From the NCBI GenBank assembly GCA_035758825.1, contig DASTWA010000007.1:1-64000 (forward strand): a stretch of 64,000 bases of DNA, written 5' to 3'. Position numbers and translations under genes: made by a program. The notes under the pieces are model-generated. The model saw only the letters and a program-made list of their open reading frames with translations. It had not been told where the DNA came from and did not search any database. Of the stretch, positions 42,742 to 51,938 are shown piece after piece; positions within the stretch are counted from its first letter, which is position 1; every line of letters begins with the position of its first letter. The stretch is from JARIHD01 sp035758825 (GTDB lineage Bacteria; Patescibacteriota; Saccharimonadia; Saccharimonadales; UBA4665).

Positions 42742-43212
42742 ATGACAGCGACAAATCACATGATGGCAGGGGCAGTAGTGGCAACTGCCGTCCATAACCC
42801 ACTTCTGGTATTTCCGGCAGTAATTGCATCCCACTTTGTGATCGATGTACTGCCGCATTTTGGCGTGCACGAAGATGCGCCAGCGGAGCGCAACAAGCAT
42901 CCCTTATTCCGCTACGTGATATCGATCGATATTCTTTTGACAATATGTCTGTTGTTATTGCTGCCGTCCATCCTCCGCGGCGCGGTCAGCTGGTGGGTGC
43001 TCGTGACGGGGATGTTCCTGGCGTGGGCACCGGACTTGGTGTGGGTACGTGAATTTTTTAAGATTCTAAAAACCAAGACCGATCATGAACGCAGGCATTG
43101 GTCAACACGCCTGCACCAAAAAATCCAGTGGTTCGAGAAGCCGCTTGGGCTGGTTACCGAAATCGTGTGGTTTGGCGCTATGGCTGTACTTCTCGGCTTG
43201 CTTGCGGCATGA
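42742..43212 (+). CDS. Membrane protein with conserved His/Asp motif
   Basis: 156 residues, about four membrane helices. TATNHMMAGAV, then SHFVIDVLPHFGVHED, resemble DUF457-type inner-membrane predicted metal-dependent hydrolases, but it is short. It overlaps recX by 4 nt (ATGA). Confidence 0.6.
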   Translation: MTATNHMMAGAVVATAVHNPLLVFPAVIASHFVIDVLPHFGVHEDAPAERNKHPLFRYVISIDILLTICLLLLLPSILRGAVSWWVLVTGMFLAWAPDLVWVREFFKILKTKTDHERRHWSTRLHQKIQWFEKPLGLVTEIVWFGAMAVLLGLLAA

Positions 43213-43814
43213 GAATAACAAATATTAAGCAGCAAATTAGGCGTGCTGACCGTTATTCGATATTTATTGACGGCAAATATTCCTTTAGCCTAGGTGAAGC
43301 CGCCCTATTGTCCGAGGGGCTGGCCAGCGGACAGGAGCTCGACGAATCGAGACTTTGTAGGCTAAAGGAGGCCTCCGGAGCCGATAAAGCATATGGGAAT
43401 GCCCTGCGTTATGTGGCCATGCGCCCCCGGAGCGTTTGGGAAGTGCGGACCTACCTGCAGCGCAAGGATGTGGACGAGCCTGTCGCCGAGGGAATAATCA
43501 AGCGGCTGGAGGCTGTTGGCCTGCTTGACGATAACGAGTTTGCCAGATCGTGGACCGCAAGCCGAAGACTGCTAAAAAGTATCAGCAAGCGAAAGCTGCG
43601 CATGGAGCTTCAGCAAAAGCGCGTTCCCGAAGCAATCATCGGCAGTGTGCTACAAGAGGACAAGACGGATGAGCGGCAGACGCTTCGTGGGCTTATCGCA
43701 AAAAAGCGCGGCCGGTATCCTGACCAGGCCAAGCTTATGCAATATTTAGCGCGCCAGGGGTTTGGCTATGATGACATCAAATCAGCCATGCAGGAGTCGG
43801 CCGAAGATTACTAG
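43209..43814 (+). CDS. recX: Regulatory protein RecX
   Basis: 201 residues, start ATG 43209 overlapping the previous stop. Three-helix repeats typical of RecX are visible (ALRYVAMRPRSVWEVRTYL, LLDDNEFARSW, YLARQGFGYDDIKSAM). RecX limits RecA filament growth. Confidence 0.88.
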   Translation: MRITNIKQQIRRADRYSIFIDGKYSFSLGEAALLSEGLASGQELDESRLCRLKEASGADKAYGNALRYVAMRPRSVWEVRTYLQRKDVDEPVAEGIIKRLEAVGLLDDNEFARSWTASRRLLKSISKRKLRMELQQKRVPEAIIGSVLQEDKTDERQTLRGLIAKKRGRYPDQAKLMQYLARQGFGYDDIKSAMQESAEDY

Positions 43815-44329
43815 GCCCAGGCTTTGGCGTTGGCCGGAACGCGTCCCATCAGGTCTTGGACGACAATATTCCTATCTGTTATCTCCACGATTTGCGTCCG
43901 GTCGATGCCTAGGCTGCCCCCGGTAAAGTTTTTGATGAGCGACTGGCCGACATAGAGCTTTTGGACATACATGGTCGTGGTATCGGTGGCAAAGTCCACC
44001 ACTTTGCCTATTTTTTCTTTGCTGGTGGTTTTAACCGATTTTCCAAGAAGGGTAAACCGTAGGTCCATGATGCCCTTAAGGCGAACCAATTCCTCAGGCT
44101 CGGCAAGCACATCGTAGTCATCAATTACAAAACCTTGGACAATGACATCGCGTATATCTTGGTACAGAAGGACGAGCGTGCGTTTGCGGTGCAGCGAATC
44201 TTCACAATAAAGACCCTCGATCTTAAGATTGTTCGGGTTGATGATTGCCCCTGTTGTTGTGGCAACCACGCCTCCCGTCCTCAGGCTGAGTACCGGTCTG
44301 TTCAGAAGATTTCCACTCAGTTGTAGCAT
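43811..44329 (-). CDS. PRC-barrel domain protein
   Basis: 172 residues with two PRC-barrel-like halves (NRPVLSLRTGGVVATTTG and LLGKSVKTTSKEKIGKVVDF). PRC barrels occur in RimM and photosynthetic reaction centres and mostly serve binding. The ATG at 44329 is 7 nt after TATACT. It overlaps the convergent recX stop by 4 nt. Confidence 0.75.
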   Translation of the reverse strand: MLQLSGNLLNRPVLSLRTGGVVATTTGAIINPNNLKIEGLYCEDSLHRKRTLVLLYQDIRDVIVQGFVIDDYDVLAEPEELVRLKGIMDLRFTLLGKSVKTTSKEKIGKVVDFATDTTTMYVQKLYVGQSLIKNFTGGSLGIDRTQIVEITDRNIVVQDLMGRVPANAKAWA

Positions 44330-44407
44330 ATGCACTAGTATAGCGCGGCTGGCAATATTCTGCCAAAGGGCTTGTGTTTGAGGGCAACTCTGCCTAGCAT
44401 CTATCTC

Positions 44408-45946
44408 GTGAAGAGAATAACTACCTACATCCTGACCTTAGCAACACTTAACCACCTTGCGCTACCGGTAGCGGTAGCGGCAATTACGGTGCCCCTGCCG
44501 CACAGTTACTCGTCGCCGGTCATTATTACCGAACTGCAAACAGGCGCGGCCGCGGCCAGCGATGAGTTTGTCGAAATCGCAAACGTCAGCCAAGACCCTG
44601 TCGACATTACAGGCTGGCAAATACGATACCAGAATGCGGCTACGGCTAGCGGCTCCTCGTTGCTCGGCACCGTGGTAGCCGACGATGGGAGTGCAACCAT
44701 CCTATTACCTGGCGGATACTATGTGTTTCACACCGGTTTGCCCTTGCCGCCAGAGACGGCAAGCCAAGTGTACAGCACCAAGCTTTCCAGCACAGACAAA
44801 GCAGTCGGCTTATTTGCACCCGATCCGCAAACTTGCCAAATGACCGTCCGCGACGCGATCGCTTGGGGCGTAAGCATGCTCGGGGAAGGCCGCTCGGTGC
44901 CGGCCGTGGGCGCCGGCGACAAGCACATCCAGCGTTATGTGGATGCCGCCGGGAGTTATATAGATTCCGACGATAACGCGCATGACGTGTCGATCCAAAA
45001 AAGCACGAAGGATACGACCGAGCCAATGCTCTCCGCCGGAGCCACGCCTGGCCTGTTGAATACCCTGAACCTCCCAGACGAAGCCACGCCGGCCACGGGG
45101 TCGGCCTCGCAATTCTCCCCATTAGAAATCGATGGCTGTTCGTTGCCCCAGGAAGAGGACGACCCTGGATTGGTCCCGCCGGACGAGGAGCCGCCCGCCG
45201 TCGTAGAGGACCAGCCTACGGACGAAACGGCTTCCGGTAGGGTTGCGCCGACTGCGAACAAGGGGTTGAAGTCGCCCCAGCTTACGGAGTTACTCCCCAA
45301 TCCAGGCAAGCCTAGGACAGATGCCGCCGACGAGTTTGTGGAGCTGTACAATTCGAACGAAGCGCAGTTTGACCTCAGCGGATTTGCCATTGCAGCCGGG
45401 ACCGGAAAAACCAAAAAGAAATACGCCTTTCCTCAAGGCGCCATATTGCCTGGCAAGTCATTCAAGGCGTATTTTTCTGCCGATACGCATCTGACGCTGT
45501 CAAATACGGAGGGCCTTGTCCAGCTCCTTGATCCGTTCGGCAACGTTATTAGCAGTACCGATGTATATTCGGCCGCCAAAGACGACCAGGCTTGGGCGCT
45601 GGCAAAAGGAGTTTGGCAATGGACGACCAAACCTACGCCGGGTTCGGCCAACCATGTCGTAGCTCCCGTAGCAAAAACAACCGCCAAAAAGGGTGGCTCA
45701 ACCAGCATAAAGAGTGCAAGCCTGGCTTCGAAGAATACTGCTGCCACTGCGGCTATCTCGTCGCAGAATGCATCAGAAGAGGAGCAAAAGCCCGGGCTGC
45801 ATATAGGGGTGCTTGCCCTGGTAGGTGTATTCGCGCTACTATACGGAGCGTATGAGTACCGAAGTGACGTGGCAAACAAAATCCACCAGTTCAGAATTCA
45901 CCGAACAGCTCGCCGAGAGGCTCGGCAAGGCCTTAAGGGGCGGTGA
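44408..45946 (+). CDS. Secreted lamin-tail-domain (LTD) protein with C-terminal anchor
   Basis: 512 residues. A signal peptide (MKRITTYILTLATL through AVAA), a first LTD domain (VIITELQTGAAAASDEFVEI, about 35-160), a Pro/Glu-rich linker, a second LTD (LTELLPNPGKPRTDAADEFVELY, about 300-400), a Lys/Ser/Ala-rich spacer and a C-terminal membrane helix with basic tail follow. Probably a cell-surface protein held by its C-terminus. GTG 44408 is preferred over TTG 44372 because it gives a clean signal peptide and lies 7 nt after TAGCAT. Confidence 0.82.
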   Translation: MKRITTYILTLATLNHLALPVAVAAITVPLPHSYSSPVIITELQTGAAAASDEFVEIANVSQDPVDITGWQIRYQNAATASGSSLLGTVVADDGSATILLPGGYYVFHTGLPLPPETASQVYSTKLSSTDKAVGLFAPDPQTCQMTVRDAIAWGVSMLGEGRSVPAVGAGDKHIQRYVDAAGSYIDSDDNAHDVSIQKSTKDTTEPMLSAGATPGLLNTLNLPDEATPATGSASQFSPLEIDGCSLPQEEDDPGLVPPDEEPPAVVEDQPTDETASGRVAPTANKGLKSPQLTELLPNPGKPRTDAADEFVELYNSNEAQFDLSGFAIAAGTGKTKKKYAFPQGAILPGKSFKAYFSADTHLTLSNTEGLVQLLDPFGNVISSTDVYSAAKDDQAWALAKGVWQWTTKPTPGSANHVVAPVAKTTAKKGGSTSIKSASLASKNTAATAAISSQNASEEEQKPGLHIGVLALVGVFALLYGAYEYRSDVANKIHQFRIHRTARREARQGLKGR

Positions 45947-46322
45947 GGTTATTGAGCTGGTGAGCGATCTCGGCGGCGGCAAGACGACATTTACCCGGGG
46001 GCTCGTGAGGGGGCTGGGGAGTAGTGATGCGGTTGCCAGTCCAACGTTTACGATCAGCAAAGTCTACGATGCCGGAAAGCTGCAAGTGCACCACTTTGAT
46101 TTTTATCGCCTGCACGAAGCCGGCATTATTGCCGACGAGCTTGCCGAAGTCGCAGGCGACCCGCACGCCATCGTCGTAGTGGAATGGGGCGACGTGGTTA
46201 AACATGTGCTACCCCAAGATCATCTGACAATCTCGATTACTCAAGAAGCAGATGGCACCCGTACGTTGACATTCAAGGGCCCGGAAGACTTGGAGTACCT
46301 AATAAAGGCGGTAGAGGCGTGA
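45852..46322 (+). CDS. tsaE: tRNA t6A biosynthesis ATPase TsaE
   Basis: 156 residues with P-loop DLGGGKTTFTRG (normally DLGAGKT), ASPTFTISKVY and HHFDFYRL, the TsaE signature. It drives the TsaBDE complex that makes t6A37 in ANN-decoding tRNAs. The start codon lies inside the end of the LTD gene (95-nt overlap), 6 nt after TATACG. Confidence 0.92.
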   Translation: MSTEVTWQTKSTSSEFTEQLAERLGKALRGGEVIELVSDLGGGKTTFTRGLVRGLGSSDAVASPTFTISKVYDAGKLQVHHFDFYRLHEAGIIADELAEVAGDPHAIVVVEWGDVVKHVLPQDHLTISITQEADGTRTLTFKGPEDLEYLIKAVEA

Positions 46323-46714
46323 TGCTCGTCTTAACCATTCGTACCGATAAGCCAGAGGCCGAAGTCGGCCTGTTTGCTGACGGCGACAAAATCGCTTATG
46401 AAGTCTGGGAAGCCCATCGTGAGCTTTCAGTGACGATTCATCAGCGCATCATAGATTTGCTGGAGGCCAGCGGCAAACAGCTTAACGACCTTGATGGCAT
46501 AATCGGCTTTGCCGGCCCAGGCAGTTTTACTGGCCTACGGATAGGGCTTGCAGTAGCCAATGGCTTGTCGAGCGGTCTCGGAGTCCCAATCCTTGCCAGC
46601 AAGGGCGACGATTGGATTCAGGCGGGCATCGCCCGGCTGGCAAAGGGCGAGCACGATACGATTGCACTCCCGGAGTATGGAGCACCGGTCCACATCACCA
46701 AACAAAAGAAATAA
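46322..46714 (+). CDS. tsaB: TsaB-like protein, C-terminally short
   Basis: 130 residues. The diagnostic GFAGPGSFTGLRIGLAVANGL is present, but most of the C-terminal lobe (typical length about 210-230) is missing. TsaB is the scaffold binding TsaD and TsaE. Its start shares one base with the tsaE stop (TGATG). tsaD is not in the window. Confidence 0.8.
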   Translation: MLVLTIRTDKPEAEVGLFADGDKIAYEVWEAHRELSVTIHQRIIDLLEASGKQLNDLDGIIGFAGPGSFTGLRIGLAVANGLSSGLGVPILASKGDDWIQAGIARLAKGEHDTIALPEYGAPVHITKQKK

Positions 46715-46782
46715 GTCGCAGCCATCCAACAAACTGCAACAAATTTGCAATAATTATCCTCATTTAGTTCACTACTGGGGGT

Positions 46783-47595
46783 ATGGAGCATGACCACGAA
46801 CAACATCAGGCCGTTGAACTGGTATCGAGACAGATGCAGATCGCTACGGTCGCAGGTAATCTGGCGCTCGGCGCGGTAGAGACGGTCGTATCGGCAGCGA
46901 GTTCTGCTATATCCGGAGTATCTGACGGAGTTCACAATATACTGGACGGCATCACCTACTGGAAGCAATTTGACAACCTACGGGGCGGCCTGACCGAAGA
47001 GCAAAGAATGCGCAACCGTCAGGTAAGCTACTGGCTATTGTCCGCGGCTTCGGTCGCCCTTAGCGCGAAAGCCGGCGTCGACTTTTTGTCGGACCACGAG
47101 GCCCAGCCGCACCCCCTCCATATATACGCCGCCGCCGGATCGCTCGCGCTGAATGGGGCCATTTTAGGGGCCTTGGCAAACGGGGCGCGAAAGAACCGGC
47201 ATCATGGTAACCCGGCTTTAGGCAAGGATATAAGTGCGACCTATAAGCATTTTATTGTCAGCGATATGCCTTCATCTGCAATTGCGGTGTTTGGAGCCTT
47301 TATGTATAAGCAGGGTATGCACAATGTTGAGCAACTCGCCGCTGTATCGAGCAGTCTTCTGACAGCATGGTTCTTCCGGCCGACAAAAAAGAATGTAGCC
47401 CACGAGCACAGCCATTTTATGGTCTGCGGGCATGACCATGACCACCGCACTAAGCATACATCGAGGAGACACCGGTCTACCGGACGGGGGCGCGAACCCC
47501 AAAAGACTTGGCGGCAGCGGATGGCCTACAAACCCCGGCACGCTCAGGCTGGAAATCAACAAAATATTGACCACTTTTACAACACGGGGGTATAG
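46783..47595 (+). CDS. His-rich membrane protein resembling a cation-diffusion-facilitator domain
   Basis: 270 residues. A His/Asp N-terminus (MEHDHEQHQ) is followed by up to six hydrophobic segments; ISGVSDGVHNILDGITYW recalls CDF helix 2 with its metal-binding Asp/His. The C-terminal tail is His/Arg-rich (HEHSHFMVCGHDHDHRTKH). It probably handles zinc or another divalent metal. CDF assignment is tentative, as the second metal-site helix is not clear. Confidence 0.55.
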   Translation: MEHDHEQHQAVELVSRQMQIATVAGNLALGAVETVVSAASSAISGVSDGVHNILDGITYWKQFDNLRGGLTEEQRMRNRQVSYWLLSAASVALSAKAGVDFLSDHEAQPHPLHIYAAAGSLALNGAILGALANGARKNRHHGNPALGKDISATYKHFIVSDMPSSAIAVFGAFMYKQGMHNVEQLAAVSSSLLTAWFFRPTKKNVAHEHSHFMVCGHDHDHRTKHTSRRHRSTGRGREPQKTWRQRMAYKPRHAQAGNQQNIDHFYNTGV

Positions 47596-47742
47596 TTTTA
47601 CATAAGGATTTGCCGAGTTTGTGAAGTAGCAGTCCGATTCAAATATTCATAAAACATTTTAGACATTCAGATCTTGTTGGCTGGCTAGTGAAGTGATAGC
47701 GATTGCCTGCCGCAGAATCTGCACGATAGAAAGGAAACGCGT

Positions 47743-49257
47743 ATGGACCCAATTACCATAGTGCTCGCTGTGGCTGGGCTTGCTGTTGGTTTTGGCACAA
47801 ACACTGTGCTTACCAAGCGTAAAGTCGGCTCTGCCCAAGAGCAGGCCGACAGGGAATTAACAAAAGCTAAGAAAGAGGCTCGCAAACTCGTAGACGAAGC
47901 CCGGGACGATGCAGCGAAAATCGCCGATCAGGCCCGCAAAGAAGAGCAGACCCGTCGCCGCGAACTAAAGGACATTGAGCAGCGCCTTGTGTCCCGCGAA
48001 GAGGCGCTTGACAGGAAGCTTGACGATCTGGACAAGCGAAGCGAAAAATTACGCAGGGGCGAGTCCGAAGTCGAGGAGCTCAAGGACGAGATCCGTAGCA
48101 TCCGGCAGAAACAACAGGATAAACTAGAAAAGATTGCCAAGCTCTCAAGACAAGATGCCGCCGAAAAGCTGATGCAGATGACCGAACGCGATATCAAGGG
48201 TGACCTGACGAACCTCATCGCAAAAATGCAGAATGAGGCGCAAGACCAGGCCGAAGACCAGGCCGCGATTATTATCGCGACAGCCATGGAACGCATGGCT
48301 AGCGAAGTCACCGCCGAGCGTACCGTTACGTCGGTCAAGCTCGAAGACGAAGAAATGAAGGGCCGCATCATTGGCAAGGAAGGCCGCAACATCCAGGCTT
48401 TGCAGCGCGCAACTGGTGTGGACATCATGGTAGATGACACGCCGGGGTATGTCGTGCTTTCGAGTTTTGACCCGGTCCGCCGTGAGGTTGCCCGGCAGGC
48501 GCTGGAATTACTCATGAAGGACGGCCGCATCCATCCCGGCCGCATCGAAGAAGTTGTCGCCAAAGCCCAAAAGAATGTCGAGAAGGACATCGTTCGGGCC
48601 GGGGAAGATGCCGCCCGCGAAGTCGGCGTCATCGGCATCCCGAGAGAGCTGCTGCACCTGCTCGGTGAGCTTAAGTACCGGACGAGCTACGGTCAGAATG
48701 TCCTTAAGCACAGCACCGAAATGGCCCACATGGCCGGTATGATCGCCGAAGAGTTGGGTGCTAACGTCAAGGTAACCAAATACGCTACTCTGATGCACGA
48801 CATGGGCAAGGCCCTGACCCACAAGATGGAAGGCAAGCACCACCACATTAGCGGTGAGATGCTCCGCAAGTACGGCGCTCCGGAAGAAGTTGCCCTGGCC
48901 GCCGAACAGCACCACGACGACATGGAGGCAACTTCGGTAGAGGCTCTGATTGTCCGGGTGGTTGATGCTATTAGCGCTTCCCGCCCTGGCGCGCGCAATA
49001 TCTCCGCCGAGAACTTTGTGGAGCGCATGAAGGAACTTGAGAATGTTGCGACCAGCTTTAAGGGCATCGAAAAGGCTTACGCTATCTCGGCTGGCCGCGA
49101 AGTGCGCGTATTCGTCAAGCCGCAGTCAGTCGACGACCTTGCTGCTATCCGTTTGGCCCGCGATATCGCGACCAAGATAGAGTCGACCATGCAGTATCCT
49201 GGGACGATCAAGGTGAATGTCATCCGCGAAACCCGCGCTGTAGAATTCGCAAAATAA
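47743..49257 (+). CDS. rny: Ribonuclease Y
   Basis: 504 residues: N-terminal membrane helix (about 4-20), long Arg/Glu/Lys coiled coil (about 25-190), KH domain (GRIIGKEGRNIQALQRATGVD core) and HD domain (SYGQNVLKHSTEMAHMAG, LMHDMGKALTH). It starts mRNA decay at the membrane. GAAAGGAA precedes the ATG. Upstream gap 47596-47742 has no gene. Confidence 0.97.
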   Translation: MDPITIVLAVAGLAVGFGTNTVLTKRKVGSAQEQADRELTKAKKEARKLVDEARDDAAKIADQARKEEQTRRRELKDIEQRLVSREEALDRKLDDLDKRSEKLRRGESEVEELKDEIRSIRQKQQDKLEKIAKLSRQDAAEKLMQMTERDIKGDLTNLIAKMQNEAQDQAEDQAAIIIATAMERMASEVTAERTVTSVKLEDEEMKGRIIGKEGRNIQALQRATGVDIMVDDTPGYVVLSSFDPVRREVARQALELLMKDGRIHPGRIEEVVAKAQKNVEKDIVRAGEDAAREVGVIGIPRELLHLLGELKYRTSYGQNVLKHSTEMAHMAGMIAEELGANVKVTKYATLMHDMGKALTHKMEGKHHHISGEMLRKYGAPEEVALAAEQHHDDMEATSVEALIVRVVDAISASRPGARNISAENFVERMKELENVATSFKGIEKAYAISAGREVRVFVKPQSVDDLAAIRLARDIATKIESTMQYPGTIKVNVIRETRAVEFAK

Positions 49258-49260
49258 CCC

Positions 49261-49872
49261 ATGATTAAGGCGGTACTGTTCGATTTTGGCGGAGTGTTAA
49301 CCGAGAGTGGCAGGAGCGGCTTTGTCGCACACATCCTTGCAGAGCTATATGGCGTTGACCCTAGACGGCTGGACGTTAATGCTGACCATTACATGCTTCG
49401 CAGGGGTCAGGGCGACGAAGACGCTTTATTTGCCAAGCTTAATACGAGGTTTGCCAAGCAGGTCACCAAACAGATGTTCCTAGAGAAGGCCCACGACTTG
49501 TTCGTGCCATCCCATGAGGTGTATGATCTGGCTGCCCGGCTAAGGAAGCATGGCTTAAAGACGGGCATCCTGTCGAATATCTTTGCCATGAATGCCGCTA
49601 TTCTCCGCCAACAAGGGCGGTATGAGGGGTTCGATCCGGTCATCCTGTCTTGTGACGAAGGTCACGCCAAGCCTGACAAAGAGCTGTATGAGGTTGCCGT
49701 CCAAAGATTGGGCCTGGCGCCAAAAGAAATTTTGTTTGTTGACGACCAAGAAAAGTGCACCAAGCCCGCCGAGGCAATAGGCATGAGCGCCCTCCTGGCA
49801 GTGAGCCCCAAGCAAATCGTGGCCGACGTGACGGCGATTATCGAACGCCAGAATGGTATTGCGCTACAATAG
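49261..49872 (+). CDS. HAD-superfamily hydrolase
   Basis: 203 residues: motif I DFGGVLTES (Asp nucleophile, second Asp replaced by Gly-Gly as in the epoxide-hydrolase-like branch), motif II LSNIF, Lys in AKPDKELYE, and motif IV FVDDQEKC. Likely a phosphatase on small metabolites. 3 bp after rny. Confidence 0.88.
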   Translation: MIKAVLFDFGGVLTESGRSGFVAHILAELYGVDPRRLDVNADHYMLRRGQGDEDALFAKLNTRFAKQVTKQMFLEKAHDLFVPSHEVYDLAARLRKHGLKTGILSNIFAMNAAILRQQGRYEGFDPVILSCDEGHAKPDKELYEVAVQRLGLAPKEILFVDDQEKCTKPAEAIGMSALLAVSPKQIVADVTAIIERQNGIALQ

Positions 49873-49876
49873 AGGT

Positions 49877-50080
49877 ATGAGCGATTTGCCTACGCCACCG
49901 AGTGAAGATGACCTTACAAAGCCCATAGATGATATGTCGCAGAACATCGAGGGCGCCGCAAGCGGCGTTGACGACGTAGTGGGCAATCTGGAACAAACCC
50001 TCGACAACGGCCTCAGTCAAATAGAAGAAAAGCTGGACGGGTTTATGAACGGCCTGGATAACTTCCTGAGTAAGTTTTGA
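49877..50080 (+). CDS. Small acidic hypothetical protein
   Basis: 67 residues, mostly Asp/Glu/Asn/Leu, probably helical (VDDVVGNLEQTLDNGLSQIEE). Its ATG is 6 nt after TACAAT, and its stop overlaps the ymdB start by one base. Confidence 0.6.
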   Translation: MSDLPTPPSEDDLTKPIDDMSQNIEGAASGVDDVVGNLEQTLDNGLSQIEEKLDGFMNGLDNFLSKF

Positions 50081-50880
50081 TGATGAATATTCTGTACATA
50101 GGCGACGTCATGGCCGAGCCAGGCATCACCCTTATCGAAAAATTGCTTCCGGGTATGCGCAGCGAATATGCCGTCGACCTGGTCATCGCCCAGGCCGAGA
50201 ATCTGTCCGAAGGCAAGGGGATTATGCTCCTCGACTTTAACCGCCTCAAAAAAGCCGGTGTCGATTTCTGCAGCGGCGGCAACCATACCTTCTTCCGCGA
50301 AGATATTTTTCCGCAGCTCAATGACCCCAGCCAGCCAATTATCCGGCCAGCCAACTACCCAACCGGTACGCCCGGCCTCGGCTATAAATATGCCAAGACT
50401 CCAAAGGGCAACGTCCTGGTAGTGAGCCTTCTGGGTAAGATTGTCGGCAAGGACGCCGACTTGCCGCTGGACAATCCGCTTCAGGTAATCGACGCTATAA
50501 TCGAAAAAGAGAAGCAGACGCCGCATGTGGCAACGGTCGTAAATTTCCACGGTGATTACAGCAGCGAGAAGCGTATTATCGGCTACTATCTTGACGGCCG
50601 GGTATCGGCGGTCGTTGGTGACCACTGGCACATCCAGACGGCGGATGCCGATGTCCTGCCAAAAGGTACAGCCCACATTACCGACGTCGGTATGTGCGGG
50701 TCGCTCGACTCTTCGCTGGGAGTGACATTTGACAGCCTCATACCGCGGTGGCGCGACGGGCGCCAAACGCGCAATATCCTGGAGTACGAAGGCCGTATGC
50801 AGTTTAATGCCCTGTTGTTCACGGTTGACGAATCGACCGGTCTGGCGGTCAAAGCAGAAGCCATACGAAAGGTGTTCTGA
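50080..50880 (+). CDS. ymdB: YmdB-type metallophosphoesterase (TIGR00282 family)
   Basis: 266 residues. ILYIGDVMAEPG, QAENLSEGKG, GGNHTFFRE, VNFHGDYSSEK and GDHWHIQTADADVLP provide the dimetal site of the YmdB/DR1281 family. B. subtilis YmdB hydrolyses cyclic nucleotides and affects RNase Y and biofilm. The rny linkage is common; here two genes intervene. Confidence 0.93.
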   Translation: MMNILYIGDVMAEPGITLIEKLLPGMRSEYAVDLVIAQAENLSEGKGIMLLDFNRLKKAGVDFCSGGNHTFFREDIFPQLNDPSQPIIRPANYPTGTPGLGYKYAKTPKGNVLVVSLLGKIVGKDADLPLDNPLQVIDAIIEKEKQTPHVATVVNFHGDYSSEKRIIGYYLDGRVSAVVGDHWHIQTADADVLPKGTAHITDVGMCGSLDSSLGVTFDSLIPRWRDGRQTRNILEYEGRMQFNALLFTVDESTGLAVKAEAIRKVF

Positions 50881-50925
50881 CCGTTGCATATTTGGCCATA
50901 ACAAGGTATAATCGTATCTGTTTTA

Positions 50926-51002
50926 CGGGGTGTGGCGCAGTTGGCTAGCGCGCGCGGTTTGGGACCGCGAGGTCGAAGGTTCGAGTCCTTTCACCCCGAC
51001 CA
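50926..51002 (+). tRNA. tRNA-Pro (TGG), CCA encoded
   Basis: Acceptor CGGGGTG/CACCCCG, anticodon stem CGCGG/CCGCG with loop TTTGGGA, discriminator A50999, CCA. TATAAT at 50907-50912. Confidence 0.95.
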
Positions 51003-51017
51003 GAAGATATTTTGATT

Positions 51018-51050
51018 AAATCCACCATCATATCGTATGGTGGATTTTTG
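51018..51050. terminator. Bidirectional intrinsic terminator
   Basis: Stem ATCCACCAT/ATGGTGGAT (51020-51028 with 51037-51045) with flanking A and T tracts; serves tRNA-Pro and the convergent gene ending at 51055. Confidence 0.88.
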
Positions 51051-51054
51051 TTTG

Positions 51055-51852
51055 TCAGGCAACTATCGGGAATGTGGCATTGCTGCCCTCTGTAAGCTCT
51101 TTGTGCACGGCTGCGTTAGAAATTATGTAATCGTGGTCTTTATAATCGTAAGTATTCTTGCCGATGTTGGCCGCAATACCGCCGGCTTCGCTGACTAATA
51201 ATGATCCAGGGGCAAAGTCCCAATCCATGCCGTAAGGGTCTAAGCCAATACGACCGTCCAGCTTGCCAGAAGCAATCATTGCAAATTCAAAACCACAGTT
51301 TATGGTTGAGATGATACCAGCTTCCTTACGGACTTCGAGATATTTTGCATAATTTTCAGGTACTTCTAATTTGGTTTCAAAAGAGATCAAACTTTGCTTA
51401 AGTGAACGCTGGCTAACGGAAATTTTCATATCGTTGCGGTATGCGCCACCACCACGAATAGCCCAATAAGTGTCATCACGGACAAAGTCGTGGATTACCG
51501 ACATTATAACCTCGCCATCCTCTATAAGGGCGACCATAGTTGTACAGAAAGGTATCCCACGAATATAATGGGCTGTCCCGTCAATCGGGTCAACGAGCCA
51601 GGTCGTATCAGCGTGAGATTGTACTCCGAATTCCTCTCCCCTAAATCCAATGTCGGGCGAAACTTTCCCAAGCTCTGCGGCCAAGTACTTTTCAGTCTTG
51701 CGGTCCAGTTCGGTTACCACGCCCCCAACGCTGTTGCCGTCTCCTTTGCTAATAGCCTCTACGTTGCCATAGTATTTTTTTAGCTCTTTGCCAGCTTCGG
51801 CAACCGCCAGCCGTGTGATTTGCAGTGCGTGTTCAAGCTCTTTATCTGTCAT
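51055..51852 (-). CDS. Inositol monophosphatase-family phosphatase
   Basis: 265 residues. Metal-binding motifs GEEFG, WLVDPIDGTAHY and DWDFAPGSLLVSEAGG are intact. The family removes phosphate from inositol phosphates, fructose bisphosphate, PAP or related small molecules; substrate unclear. The ATG at 51852 is 6 nt after TATAAT (51864-51859 on this strand); an upstream ATG at 51891 lies before the promoter. Confidence 0.9.
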   Translation of the reverse strand: MTDKELEHALQITRLAVAEAGKELKKYYGNVEAISKGDGNSVGGVVTELDRKTEKYLAAELGKVSPDIGFRGEEFGVQSHADTTWLVDPIDGTAHYIRGIPFCTTMVALIEDGEVIMSVIHDFVRDDTYWAIRGGGAYRNDMKISVSQRSLKQSLISFETKLEVPENYAKYLEVRKEAGIISTINCGFEFAMIASGKLDGRIGLDPYGMDWDFAPGSLLVSEAGGIAANIGKNTYDYKDHDYIISNAAVHKELTEGSNATFPIVA

Positions 51853-51938
51853 GGTAAAATTATACTCCTTACAAAAAAGATCCCTAGCCATGCAGCCCCC
51901 TGCTATTATTAAGAGTATTATTTAAGGGCTTCCAGTCA

